A program made the translations under genes and the position numbers. The notes below the pieces were generated by a model. That model was not told where the DNA came from and ran no database searches. It saw nothing but the letters and a program-made list of their open reading frames with translations. A stretch of 64,000 nt of DNA from Isoetes taiwanensis (taxonomy: Eukaryota > Streptophyta > Lycopodiopsida > Isoetales > Isoetaceae). The DNA is taken from contig JAJEKV010000056.1 of assembly GCA_021234155.1 (NCBI GenBank), positions 4,325,330-4,389,329 on the forward strand. The letters are read 5' to 3'. The first letter of the stretch is position 1, and every line of letters begins with the position of its first letter. Below, one piece after another: positions 25,178 to 37,083 of this stretch.

Positions 25178-26860
25178 GTTTGATTCTCTTGGAGCTGGCC
25201 GCCCGGCATCGAGAGAAAGAGGGAAACATAAACGAAGACCAAAAGCAAAAAGAAAGCAAAATTTTGAAAATTTGCGTTCCACAAGGAGGAAAAGGAACGC
25301 CGCATGCGGCGTAAGATGCGGCATTCCCTTCGCACGGAACCCAACATGCTCCCAAAATAAAAAAGAAGATATACGAGTTTGATTGAATTATTTTAGATTT
25401 ATTTTTGTCCTGAATTCTATATAAGAGATTCTTTAGTCAACACTGAAATCATTATAACTTATGAATGCTTCAAAAAAACATCGAACTATAGCTCTTAGAG
25501 TCAACAACTTATAACCATAAGAATTAGGCCAAAACTTATAATAGTAAGAGAGAAATAATTCATACCCTCAAACAACTCTTTTGAGTAAAATTGGGTATGG
25601 CGACTTCATCTAACGTCATATAATAGTGAAAAAACTTGGGAACATACAAATCACTTTGTTTTATCATAAAAAATCATTTGCTTTTTATTTTAGCAAGGTT
25701 TGGACCCCTTTGTGCTAGAAAATATGAAGAATACAATTCTGCACTAGTACGAAAACTGCTAAAGTATATGAGGTTTGGACAATTACCACAAGATAAGGGT
25801 GAATCCATTGGTCATGAAATTCTTCTAGATCATAAAGAATCGAGTGAAGATTCAAAAGGTGGTGGTAGATTCCAAAATGAAGAAGTTCCTCTCTAGATAT
25901 ATGAGTTTACGTGGCCGAGGTACGATGGACCAATTCTAGTCCATGGACCACAGATGGTCCAGTGGACAACTCTAGTGTTAACAAGTAAAAGTGTACTATC
26001 ACTGTAAATTGAATGATAAATGAAAAGTATTCGTGTGCATCGTCCTTCTTTTTTCTCTGTTTGGGTTGCCCCTAGGGGGGCAAGCCCTCGTCCATGTGGT
26101 TTTATGGCATATTCCAGGTATATGCCAGTATATGCCAGGAATATGCCAGGAATATGCCAATGACTGCTCCAAACTTATTATTCGGTGTAAACTGGCGGTG
26201 GCCACTGTTGTTGGGCAGCCACTTTGGAAACCGGCTAACTGGTGCTTGCTCCTCCTAAGCAATGGAGATGGAGATATGGTGACGGGAAGCGGCGCAAATG
26301 ATGATGACTATATGGGGTAACTTCTGGTAGGTACCCATGGTTCTGGTGGCTGGAATAACCCCAGGAATGGTCACAGATCTGTCTTCAGCAGGTGCAGCTG
26401 CTAGAAGCATTTTCCGGGTGTTCCCATTCAGTAGCAACAGAGGGCCAAGCACATGGTGGATTTTTTCCCAACATGGGTGTACCAGCAGGTGTTCGGGATA
26501 TAGTTAGAGCTGCTCATGATGGTCTGATCGCATTTATAAGCCTCAAAGTCCTCTTGGTATTCAATTTTTTGCTAAAAGGCATGTCCTTGATCTCCAAAAC
26601 CAACAACGATGTGATGCAAAGAACAAGATGTATCTGCTCAGAGGAATTGCGGTACCTCTTTAGCACACTCACCCCGGTTTTTGGTCCACTGTGGAAAACA
26701 TCAGTTTTGGTAGGTCTACATGTCCTGTTTTCAAAGAATCCTATATGTGGATTTGTGGAGGTATGGTTTTGTTCGATAATGGTGTTCTTTTTTCAGTGGA
26801 CTAAAATATCCACTGTTGTTTTGTAGTTTCCTCTATTGTGACATGTCATTTTATAATACA
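25178..26860. other. Intergenic; GC-richer patch and a short tandem repeat
   Basis: 25180-25345 is GC-richer than its surroundings and lies just upstream of the predicted minus-strand gene, so it may be its 5' region. It contains the palindrome GCCGCATGCGGC (near 25300). 26108-26165 holds five ATATGCCAGG-like units. The longer ORFs in 26.03-26.83 kb show no recognisable content. Confidence 0.4.
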
Positions 26861-26864
26861 ATCC

Positions 26865-27370
26865 ACTGTAGGAAAGAATACTTGAATTTCTACATGTCTA
26901 ATAATTCTATTGTCACATGTCTTTATAGATGTAGGAAAGAATATTTGATTCTCTACATGTCCTATGCTTCCATTCACATGTCTTTATAGTAGTAGGACAG
27001 AGTACTTTATTTACTAAAGCATTGTAGGAAAGAATACATGAATTACGACATGTGTAATACTTCTATTATCACATGTCTTTATAGAAGTAGGAAAGAATAC
27101 TTGATTCTCTACATGTCGTATGCTTCCATGTCACATGTCTTTATAGTAGTAGGACAGATTACTTTATTTGCTAAGGTTGTAGGAAAGAATACATGAATTA
27201 CGACATGTGTAATACTTCTATTGTCACATGTCTTTATAGAAGTAGGAAAGAATACTTGATTCTCTACATGTCCTATCCTTCCATATCACGGGTCTTTATA
27301 GTGGTAGGACAGAGTACTTGATTTGCTACATGTGATGCACGTGCACGATCACATGTCCTTATACTAGTAT
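26865..27370. repeat. Higher-order tandem repeat (about 152 bp, three related monomers)
   Basis: GTAGGAAAGAATAC starts recur with a long period at about 26872, 27028 and 27179. Within each period three monomers of roughly 50-57 bp share TCACATGTCTTTATAG and GTAGGA(A/C)AGA. The array decays after about 27330. Confidence 0.8.
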
Positions 27371-27412
27371 TCCATGTAAGACAAGTTACTTCAACTACTT
27401 CAATTACTTAAC

Positions 27413-27851
27413 GCCTATTTTTGCATAACAAAACCATCAAGAATTTGATTTGTATTCCTTGAGGGGGTGCAGGACCGCTGCAACAAATCCCTAAGCATTA
27501 ATGTCATAGGACCACGCAAAATCCTAACAATATCCTAACATTTGGATATTGTTAGAGAAAGACCATTAAACCACGCCTACATTTTTGCATAACAAACCAT
27601 TAAGAATTGTGAGATGTATTTCTTTATGGAGGAAAGGACCATTGCAACAAATCCCCAAGCATTAAAATGGCAAGACCATGCAATATCCTAACATTATTCC
27701 CCCATTTTGGATATCATTAGTGGAACACCATTAAACCGTTCCTACATCTTGGTATAATTTAGACCATTAAGAATTTGAGATGTAATTGTTTATGGGGAAT
27801 AGGACCATTGCAACAAATCCCCAAGCATTATAAAATGGCAAGACTACGCAA
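27413..27851. repeat. Tandem repeat, about 160-165 bp, continued at 28892
   Basis: Three units share ACGCCTA, CATTAAGAATTTGAGATGTA, GCAACAAATCCCCAAGCATT and TATCCTAACATT. The last unit is cut at 27851 by the Helitron-like element and resumes at 28892 (TATCCTAACATTATCCCCCC) without lost or duplicated bases. Confidence 0.82.
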
Positions 27852-28891
27852 TTCTTGCACTGCGACTCGCATGAAACCAACAAAGCGCCCATAGATAGGC
27901 TTCTCATTCATCTCAGCAGATTTCTACAATGGTGGACAGTGGATAGCCGCACACATGCGAACTACCCACGAAAAATAAAGGGAAAATCCAATTATAACAT
28001 TTGGACCCCAAAAACAAATACAATGCTAATAGATGAGTGGCTGATGTACCTGCCGAAAGCTTATCGCCGGGATTAAAAAACCCCGGCCCTTCGGGTTTTC
28101 GAGGAAAAACCCTAGTGATAAGCCATCGGCAAGGGGCTTAGACAAACGTAAGGCATAGAATCGCTCCAAAAAACCCGCGCATGGAGAAGTCAAAACGGAT
28201 GGTGCTCGCCAACCTGTACCTGCACATCACCAACAACAAACGAGAAACATACCAAAGAATAGCATCACCCAGTGGGTGGAAAAAAAGCATCACCCACCGG
28301 GTGGAAAAACATGATAAACAGAACTTGTACAAAATATAGTAAACAAAGAAGGGGGGGAAGGGTGGGTTCAAAGAGAATAAGGTAATCGGCGAGAGAAGAG
28401 CGCCGATGAAACGTCGATGAAGAACTCGCAATAAGTAGCAAACGCCAAACCCGACGAAGGGTAAAAAGCGCTCGTCTTGAGCAGAATGCCGATTCCGCAC
28501 ACGCCGAATCGACTACATTCTTGCACTGCGACTCGCATGAAACCAACAAAGCGCCCGAATACCAAAGGACTTCCTTAACAAACTAGGATCGAGGACGAAG
28601 GTCACAGGATGAAGGCTAAAGGCCGAAAAGGACAGCAGGAAAGCAACGTCAAATTGGCCAAACCAGGCAGGAAGAAGCCCCTCCCCTGCCTGGAAACAAA
28701 TCAAAGAGAATAAGGTACTGCTGAGAGAAGAGGAAGCGCCGATGAAACGTCGATGAAGAACTCTACAATAAGTAGCAAACGCCAAACCTGACGAGCGGCC
28801 CAAAACGCATGCGATGCATGCATGCGACGCATGCAATGCATGCATGCTCGTCTTGAGCAAGAATGCCGATTCGCTACGCGAATCGACTACA
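27852..28891 (+). mobile_element. Helitron-like two-unit element, locus B
   Basis: Unit 1 (27852-28517) begins TTCTTGCACTGCGACTCGC and ends near GCCGAATCGACTACA. Unit 2 (28518-28891) begins with the same head and ends with CGATTCGCTACGCGAATCG-ACTACA. Both resemble the two units of locus A in the same order. The neighbouring repeat units show that the uninterrupted target read GCAATATCC, so insertion was between A and T with no target duplication, which is Helitron behaviour. Extra inverted repeats (CACCCAGTGGGTG, CACCCACCGGGTG) lie at 28265-28305. No protein is encoded. Confidence 0.68.
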
Positions 28892-29200
28892 TATCCTAAC
28901 ATTATCCCCCCATTTTGGATATCATTAGTGGAACACCATTAAACCATGCCTATATCTAGTTGGTACTAAGGTTCGCTATAGACGATCCAATAGTTATCCA
29001 CGTCATCCAATGGTTTTAATTGTATCTAATTTATCTTATCCAATGGTTCTTTCTAACGATTTGCACTAAGAATCCAATGGTTCTTTGAAAAACAAGATAA
29101 CTTATTGCACTTAGACGATTTGCACTAAGAATCCAATGGTTCTTTGAAAAACAAGATAACTTATTGCACTTAGACGATTTGCACTAAGAATTAGAGATGT
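28892..29200. repeat. Remainder of the 165-bp repeat, then a 59-bp tandem repeat
   Basis: The interrupted repeat continues to about 28955. CGATTTGCACTAAGAA starts then recur at 29057, 29116 and 29175, an exact 59-bp period whose first two units are nearly identical. Confidence 0.85.
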
Positions 29201-29324
29201 AATTGTTGGAGCCATCAAGCAAAATACCACAGCTAACACCTTAAACCTAAACACAAACTCGGGAAAACCTTGCTCGGGAAAACCTTGCTTCCGAGTCATG
29301 TGCACGAAGGTATCAGAGCTCCTC

Positions 29325-32300
29325 TGCATCGTCCGAAACAGCGAAATTACCCTAGGGACCAAGTTACACGGTCATTTTTTGCAGCAAAAGAAACACGAAC
29401 CCTCTACGTGGCAGTATTCTGCACCCTCCGCTAAGGCCAATTCACTACGAACGTGTTGGACATGACCTACTTTGACGCTTCCGGGAGCAGGGGTGGTCTT
29501 CTGCCCACGAAACTTGGTCTCCAGGGTAATGTCGATGTTTCGAGTCCGTTGGCAGAGTCAGATCACAGTTCTAGGGTGGGAGAGTTGCCCATCCATACCC
29601 TCCAGAGAGGACCTTTGGGTTGAACTTCTTCTGGAAGGTTTTAGGGCTCTATCATCTGGCGTCAACGCCCTCCCACTACCTCATGACATTGTGCAAGATC
29701 CTGGTCCAATCTGGCTAGGGTATGACCTCCAAAACGCAAACCCTGTGCCTTGCCAGCTTATTGTAGGGTTTACGTTATGGAGGCCAAAACGTTGTCAGTT
29801 GCACTTGGGACCTGGTGTACCACATGCATGCGGAGCCATGGCAACTGAAATAACAGACTTTGGATCTATTGGCGATCCCGAATCATTCCAAAAAAATTTG
29901 CTACTACAAAATGTGTTCTTGACTTCTAATTGCGACACTGGGAGGAGGATAAATCCAAACCCCATTTCGTCGGTTTCTATTGCTTACGGTTTTTCAGCTG
30001 CGGCTTCTCGACCATGTCTCAAGTGCAAGGCGGAATAAAACTTCGACCTCCATAACGTAAACCCTACAATAACCTAGCAACCACGGGGTTTACGTTTTGG
30101 GCTCCATACCGTCGGATTGGACCAGGATCTTGCCTAATGTCATGAGGTAGTGGGGGCGTTGGCCGCCCGGATGGCGGAACCCTAAAACCTTCCAGAAGAA
30201 GTTCGACCCAAAGGTCCTCTCTGGAGGGTCCCTGGCCACGGACGGGCAAGCCTCTCACCCCGGAACTGTGATCTGACTCTGCCAATGGACTCGAAACATC
30301 GACATTACCCTGGAGACCAAGTTTCGTGGGCAGAAGACCACCCCTGCTCCCGGAAGTGCCAAAGTAGCTCATGTCCAACACGTTCGTAGTGAATTGGCCT
30401 TAGCAGAGGGTGCATAATACTACCATGTAGATGGTTCGTGTTTCTTTTGCTGCAAAAAATGACCGTGTAACTTGGTCCCTAGGGTAATTTTGCTGTTTCG
30501 GACGACATGGCGAAGTCAAATCTCCATTCCGGGGTTTTTCTACTGCCCGAACGACAAAACACTTGGGTTTCTGCACCGTCGACTGCAGGACACTTTGCAG
30601 TTTTATATGTTGTCCCAGACAGATCTTGAATTTTTTTGAGCCTGCTCGAAGCAAGTTACTTGAATGGAGAATTCAACGGTCGGATAGGGAAACCGTGTTC
30701 CGGGAAGGGAGGCATTGGCATTTCCCCTCCCGGAGGAGCACTGGTAGGAAAGCCTGCCTCGGTAAATCCAAACCCCATTTAAATCGGTTTCTATTGCTTA
30801 CGGTTTTCAGCTGCGGCTTCTCGACCATGTCTCAAGTGCAACTGAAAAAAACTCGATCTCCATAACGTAAACCCTACAATAACCTAGCAACCCACATGGT
30901 TTACGTTTTGGAGGCCATACCCTGGTCAGATTGGACCAGGATCTTGCACAATGTCATGAGGTAGTGGGAGGGCATTGACGCCAAATGACGGAGCCCTAAA
31001 ACCTTCCAGAAGAAGTTCGACCCAAAGGTCCTCTGGAGGGTCCCCGGCCCGCAGGGCGGGCAACTCTCCCACCCGGAACTATGATCGACTCGCCAGCGGA
31101 CTCGAAACATCGACATTACCCACGGAGACCAAGTTTTGTGGGCGAAGACCACCCCTGCTCGAAGCGCCAAAGTAGCTCATGTCCAACACGTTCGTAGTGA
31201 ATTGGCCTTAGCGGAGGGTGCAGAATACTGCCATGTAGAGGGTTCGTGTTTCTTTTGCTGCAAAAAATGACCGTGTAACTTGGTCCCTAGGGTAATTTCA
31301 CTGTTTCGGACGACATGGCGAAGTCAAATCTCCATTCAGGGGCCTTTGTACTGCCTGAACGACAAAACACTTGGTTTTCTACACCGTCATTGCCGCAGGA
31401 CACTTTGCGGTTTGATATGTTCTCCCGGACGGATCTTGAATTTTTTGAGCCCTTTCTCGAATCAAGTTACTTGAATGGAGAATTCAGCGGTGGGATAGGG
31501 AAACCGTGTTAGGAAAGGGAGGCATTGGCATTTGCCCTCCCGGAGGAGCACGGTAGGAAAGCCTCGGTAAATCCAAACCCCATTTAAAATCGGGTTTCTA
31601 TTGCTTCTGATTTTCAACTGCAGCTTCTCGACCGCAACTAAATAAAACTCGACCTCCATAACGTAAACCCTACGATAACCTAGCAACCCACAGGGTTTAC
31701 GTTTTGGAGGCCATACCCTGGTCAGATTGGACCAGGATCTTGCACAATGTCATGAGGTAGTAGGAGGGCATTGATGCCAGATGACGGAGCCCTAAAACCT
31801 TCCAGAAGAAGTTCGACCCAAAGGTCCCTCTACGAGGGTCCACGACCCGCGGACGGGCAACTCTCCTACCCGGAGCTGTGATCGACTACGCCAACGGACT
31901 CGAAACATCGACATTACCACGGAGGCCAAGTTTAGGTGGGCGAAGACCACCCCTGCTCCCGAGGCGCCAAAGTAGCTCATGTCCAACACGTTCAGTAGTG
32001 AATTGGTCTTAGCGGAGGGTGCGACATCTTCGCGCCATGAAGAGGGTTCGTGTTTCTTTTGCTGCAAAAATGACCGTGTAACTTGGTCCCTAAGGTAATT
32101 TATTTGTTTGGACGTCATGGCGAAGTCAAATCTCCATTCGGGGCCTTTTTCTTGCCGAACGACAAAACACTTGGTTTTACGCACCGAGTCATTGCGAGGA
32201 CACTTTGCGGTTTGATATGTTCTCGGGACAGATCTTGAATTTTTGAGCCTGCTTTCGAATTCAGCGGTCGGATAGGGAAACCCGTGTTCAGGAAGGGAGG

Positions 32301-33990
32301 CATTGGCATTTGCCCTCCCGGAGGCAGCGGTAGGAAAGCCTGCCTCAATAAATCCAAACCCCATTTAAATTCGGTTTCTATTGCTACGGTTTTCAAGCTG
32401 CGGCTTCGACCATGTCTCAAGTGCAGCCCTGAATAAAACTTCGACCTCCATAATGTAAACCCTACAATAACCTAGCAACCCACGGGGTTTACGTTTTGGA
32501 GGCCATACCTGGTCGATTGGACCAGGATCTTGCACAATGTCATGAGGTAGTGGGAGGCGTTGGCGCGGATGGCGGAACCCTAAAACCTTCCGTAAGAAGT
32601 TCGACCCAAAGGTCCCCTCTCGAGGGTCCTTGGCCCGCCGGGACGGGCAACTCTCCCACCACAGGCTGTGATCGACTACGCCAAGCGGACTCGAAACATC
32701 GACATTACCCCGGACACCAAGTTTCGTGGGCGAGAAGACCACCCCTGCTCCCGGACTGGCCAAAGTAGCTCATGTCCAACACGCGTTAAGTAGTGAATTG
32801 GCCTTAGCGAAGGGTGCGAGAATACCGCCATGTAGAGGGTTCGTGTTTCTTTTGCTGCAAAAATGACCATGTAACTTGGTCCCTAGGATAATTTATTTGT
32901 TTAGGATGACATGGCGAAGTCAAATCTCCATTAGGGGCCTTTTATCTTGCCCGAAACGACAAAACACTTGGGTTTCTACATGGTCGATTGCGGGACACTT
33001 TGTGGTTTTATATGTTCTCCGGACAGATCTTGAGTTTTTTGAGCCTTTCGAAGCAAGTTACTTGAATGGAGAATTCAACGGCCGGATAGGGAAACCGGGT
33101 TAGGAAGGGAGGCATTGGCATTTGCCCTCCGGAGGAGCACCGATAGGAAAGCCCGCCTCGGTAAATCCAAACCCCATTTAAATGGGTTTCTATTGCTACG
33201 GTTTTCAAGCTGCGGCTTCTCGACCATGTCTCAAGTGCAATCGAATAAAACTCGACCTCCATAACGTAAACCCTACAATAACCTAGCAACCCACGGGGTT
33301 TACGTTTTGGAGGCCATACCGGGTCCGATTGGACCGGGATCTTGCACAATGTCATGAGGTAGTGGGGGCGTTGACACGTAAGGCGGAACCCTAAAACCTT
33401 CGAGAAAAAGTTCGGTCCCAAAGGTCCTCTGGAAGGTCCTTGGCCACGGATGGGCAACTCTCCCACCGGGCGTGATCCGAAGTCCGCCAAGCGGACTCGA
33501 AACATCGACATTACCCCGGAGACCAAGTTTCAGGGGCGAAGACCACCCTCGCTCCGGACGCCAGCAAAGTAGCTCATGTCCAACACGTTCAGTAGTGAAT
33601 TGTCCTTAGCGGAGGGTGCGAGAATCGCCATGTAGAGGGTTCGTGTTTCTTTTGTCGCAAAAATGACCGGTGTAACTTGGTCTCTAGGGTAATTTTGCTG
33701 TTTTGGACGACATGGAAGTCAAATCTCCATTCCGGAGCCTTTGTGCTTGCCCGAACGACAAAACACTTGGGTTTCTACACGGCCGATTGCGCAGACACTT
33801 TTGCGGTTTGATATGTTCTCCCGCACGGATCTTGAATTTTTGAGCCTGCTTCGAAGCAAGTTACTTGAATGGAGAATTCAACGATTCGGATAGGAAACCG
33901 GGTTTGAGAAGGGAGGCATTGGCATTTGCCCTCCCGGAGGAGCACTGGTAGGAAAGCCTGCCTCGGTAACCTTTGTGATGTCCGACTCCT
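29325..33990. repeat. 800-bp repeat family: one inverted copy followed by about five direct copies
   Basis: The block CCTCCATAACGTAAACCC recurs at about 30046, 30856, 31653, 32445 and 33254, a period of about 790-810 bp. It pairs across a 23-27-bp spacer with GGGTTTACGTTTTGGAGG, so each unit border is a hairpin. The left part (29330-29780) is the same sequence in reverse orientation. Units carry long conserved blocks (for example GACCAGGATCTTGCACAATG, GAAACATCGACATTACC and GTTCGTGTTTCTTTTGCTGC) but differ by many 1-4-nt indels. No frame stays open across units, so the ORFs here are not treated as genes. A related copy lies at 59.9-60.96 kb. Confidence 0.82.
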
Positions 33991-33994
33991 GGGG

Positions 33995-34650
33995 TCTGGC
34001 CACCTAGGCTCCAACGTGCCACCTAGGCTCCAACATGCCACGTGGGCTCCAACATGCCACCTAGGATCAAACATGCCACGTAGGCTCCAACATGCCACCT
34101 ACGCTCCAACATGCCCACGGGCTCAAGCGCACCCGTGAGCTCCAACATGCCAAGTTGGTTCCAACGTGCCACCTAGGCTCAAGCATGCCAAGGTGGCTCA
34201 AATATGCCACCTAGGCTCCAACATGCCACCACATATGGCTTCAACATGCCACGTAGGCTCCATGGGTCAAACATGCCACCTAGGCCCAACATGCCACGTG
34301 GGCTCCTACATGCCAACGTGGCTCCAACATGCCATGTGAGCTCCAACATGCCACGTGAGCTCCAACATGCCAAGTTGGCTCCAACATGCCACCTAGGATC
34401 AAGCATGCCAAGGTGGCTCAAATATGCCACCTAGGCTCCAACATGCCACCTGGGCTTCAACATGCCACGTAGGCTCCAACATGCCAACTAGGCTCCAACA
34501 TGCCTCGTGAGCTCTAGCATGCCACTTAGGCTCCAACGTGCCACCTAGGCTCCAACATGCCACCTAGGCTCCAACATGCCAAGGTGGCTCCAACATGCCA
34601 CCTAGGCTCAAGCGTGCCAAGGTGGCTCAAACATGCCACCTAGGCTCCTT
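33995..34650. repeat. Minisatellite, about 20-bp unit, roughly 32 copies
   Basis: Consensus GGCTCCAACATGCCACSTA, with variants CACCTAGG, CACGTGGG, AAGGTGG and AAGTTGG at the variable end. It begins just after the 800-bp array and ends at about 34648. Confidence 0.93.
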
Positions 34651-34918
34651 AAGATTAGTTGAAAATATTGGAATGACTACCTTGTATTCATAGGTTCATT
34701 TGATCTTAGTATATAGTTGGATAAAGTTCACTTATCTCCCTTAGTATTAGCTCAATATATCTTGCTATGGTGGTGATGGTAATGGTTTGATGTTCTAGGT
34801 TGAATTGTCATAATTAGGTGGAGGTGAATTGTTGGTGTATGCTAAGATTGAATTGCATAATTAGGTGGAGGTGAATTGTTGGGTATCTGAGATTTGAATT
34901 TTCATACTTATGTTTGGC
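34651..34918. other. Short unique stretch, small duplication
   Basis: ATTAGGTGGAGGTGAATTGT occurs twice (near 34817 and 34860). Nothing else recognised. Confidence 0.4.
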
Positions 34919-35069
34919 CTAGGAGGAATAATGGGATTGGGTGGCAAGGGTGGCATGACTAGGGGGTGTGGCTGGAAGTGGAGGTGGTGGATATGTTGGA
35001 GGAGGTGATGGATATGTTGGAGGTGGACGTGGTGCATATGTTGGAGGAGGAGGTGTTGGATACGTTGGA
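34919..35069 (-). pseudogene. Extensin-like proline-rich exon fragment
   Basis: On the minus strand, after a good splice acceptor (TTTATATGCAG), the frame reads PTYPTPPPPTYAPRPPPTYP and continues PSPPPTYPPPPL before ending at TAG (34921-34919). PPPTY repeats are typical of plant cell-wall extensins or proline-rich proteins. Upstream exons were not found with confidence; the open frames at 35.16-35.46 kb on the same strand are not recognisable. A different frame gives a Ser/Thr-rich product, so this assignment is tentative. Confidence 0.35.
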
Positions 35070-35776
35070 CTGCATATAAAATGGAATCAAATTAGTGAAG
35101 TTCAAACTTTCAAAGAGGAGATATAAAAGAAGAAGGGTTGATACCATTATGCCACCACTAATGTTCTACCGAGAACTCATTATTTTTTATGCTTTTGCCC
35201 CCGGTATTTTTAGTACGAAATCCATTGTCTCTAATGCATCTAGAGCAATGGATGAGATTATGACAAGAAGCTGAATAATCATATCCATTGGAATTGATGG
35301 TTGTATGGTAACGCTCCGAGGCAAGGGGTGTGCATGCAGCGCTTCCAAGCCATTTTGGCCATGGCCATGTGGCTTGAATATAGCAAGACCCATAAGGAAC
35401 CATACCCCGCAAAAAATAATGGAACATGTGATTGTCGAGATATATGATATCGAGATCACCATCTTGCCGCTAGACGTGATGTATCAGCACTTACAGCACT
35501 TATAGCACTCAGCACATAAGTGCTGACTAAGCACCTTATCAACACTGAGCACCGACCTAACTAAGTAACGGCTGTTATTAGTGGGCGGTGGGTGAACGGC
35601 TAATACTATTCTTAGTATGTATTGACATCATTGAATACAATTCCAATTTGCCTTTGTTTTGGGAGCTTGCGCTCTCGGATATTGGTGTGCATCCCCTTCT
35701 CTCCCTTTCTTGGTGCAACCTTGACATGGTATCAGAGCACTAGGTGTGCTGAGATTGATTCAAGATCAACACAGCG

Positions 35777-37083
35777 ATGGAGAAGGATGCAAGCTACAAC
35801 CAGATTACCTTCCCTGGCGGTCATGCGATTCAAATCTTTGACGGCACAGGTTTCTAGCAATGGAAAAGCAGAATGATCTTCATTCTCAAGGATTAAGTAG
35901 TTTGGGGAATTGTCAATGGCCAAGAACCTGCACCGGATGTCAAGAATACCGCTGATTTGCATGTTTGGCAGCGCCGAGATGACAAGGCGATGGCATATAT
36001 TGGGCTCTCTTTAATTGACTCTATCCTTGATGAGTTCCAACAAGAGAATAGCCACGATTTGTGGCATGCTCTCATTGAGAAGCATGACCAAAAGACCCAT
36101 ATGATATGCGCTGGAAAGAGATCGAGAGTCTTGACCAAGATCGCATGAAGCACGCCTTCTGTCACATTTAAGGGTCTGGACGGGACTCGAACCCACTACC
36201 TCTAGAGTGGTAGTCGTGCAGCCTAACCGAAAAGGCCACGATGATTTGGACGAAACTAAATCACACGCTCCAGACCTGATAGTTAATCATCACACTATCC
36301 TCCCCTCAAGGCCCCCCCTCCTTGAAGGCTTGCAACCGGGGAAATTGGGGGCGGACCGAACTCGATCTGCAAGGGACTGAACACCGAGGAGTGTGATGAC
36401 AACCATCTGGACCCCCAACCCTATTACGAGTTGCCCACACCACTAGGGCATGAGTCGTCCAAATCATACTGTCACATTTAAGGGTCTGGACGGGACTCCA
36501 ACCCACTATCTCTGGAGTGGTAGTCGTGCAGCCTAACCGAAAAGGCCACGATGATTTGGACGAAACCAAATCACACGCTCCAGACCTGATAGTTAATCAT
36601 CACACCTTCCAGCAGATTGAAGCTTTTGGAGAAGAGCATCAGATCTCACAATCGATGCAACTATTTTCCTTCCTCAGGTCACTACCTAATGCATTTGATT
36701 CTTTGTGCAGCAGCTTCATGCAAGACAAAGATATGGGCTTCCATCAAGCAATCACTTCTATTAAGGAGGAGATCATGATGAGGCAAGATGCAGGTAAAGA
36801 TGATCATGCCACTCTCTTTGCAGCAGGGCATTCAAAGACTCAATCTACCCTAAATGGGGATGAGCATGATGAGGAGGAGAAGCACATTGGCAGCAGATTA
36901 TCTCTTCCTATTAAGCATGAAGTAGTGGATTTAGATCCTTCTACTTTATGGATATCAGACGATGCAGTAGCACCCAATAAATGGATGCCAATTTCTGATA
37001 TTCCAGCACCTTCCAAGCAAGGATTAATAGATACTTCAGCCATTGAGCTAGGATATCTTGATGTGGCACCTTATCAGCACTGA
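35777..37083 (+). pseudogene. Copia-type gag, broken by stops and by the TRIM
   Basis: It starts MEKDASYNQITFPGGHAIQI (typical Copia gag N terminus) and has in-frame TAG and TAA stops in the first 130 nt. It continues through HVWQRRDDKAMAYIGLSL and DLWHALIEKHDQKT to 36148. After the 445-bp TRIM the reading resumes at about 36605 with FQQIEAFGEEHQISQSMQL and FLRSLPNAFDSLCSSF, then an acidic tail with no zinc knuckle, ending at 37083 inside the right LTR. This is a UBN2-like gag lacking the nucleocapsid motif. Confidence 0.78.
36160..36604 (-). mobile_element. TRIM (445-bp LTR element) with tRNA-like sequence in both LTRs
   Basis: Two 135-bp LTRs (36160-36294 and 36470-36604) differ at about four positions, start TGTCACA and end TCACA on the plus strand, and flank a 175-bp interior. 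The 5-bp target duplication is CCTTC (36155-36159 and 36605-36609). On the minus strand a purine-rich tract (GAGGGGAGGATAG) directly precedes an LTR, which sets the orientation. Each LTR, read on the minus strand, contains GTGGCCTTTTCGGTTAGGC, an ACTACC/GGTAGT stem with an 8-nt loop, and GGGTTCGAGTCCC, resembling D, anticodon and T arms with A and B boxes. A clear primer site was not found. Confidence 0.72.

Noticed and set aside
29309-29320. Primer-site-like GGTATCAGAGCT before the 800-bp array
   Set aside because: It matches the initiator-Met site, but no LTR pair could be defined around it, so no retroelement is called.
29472-33526. Many ORFs of 80-190 codons in the 800-bp array
   Set aside because: Corresponding frames in neighbouring units are broken at different points by small indels, and no unit keeps the frame. 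They read as repeat sequence, not genes.
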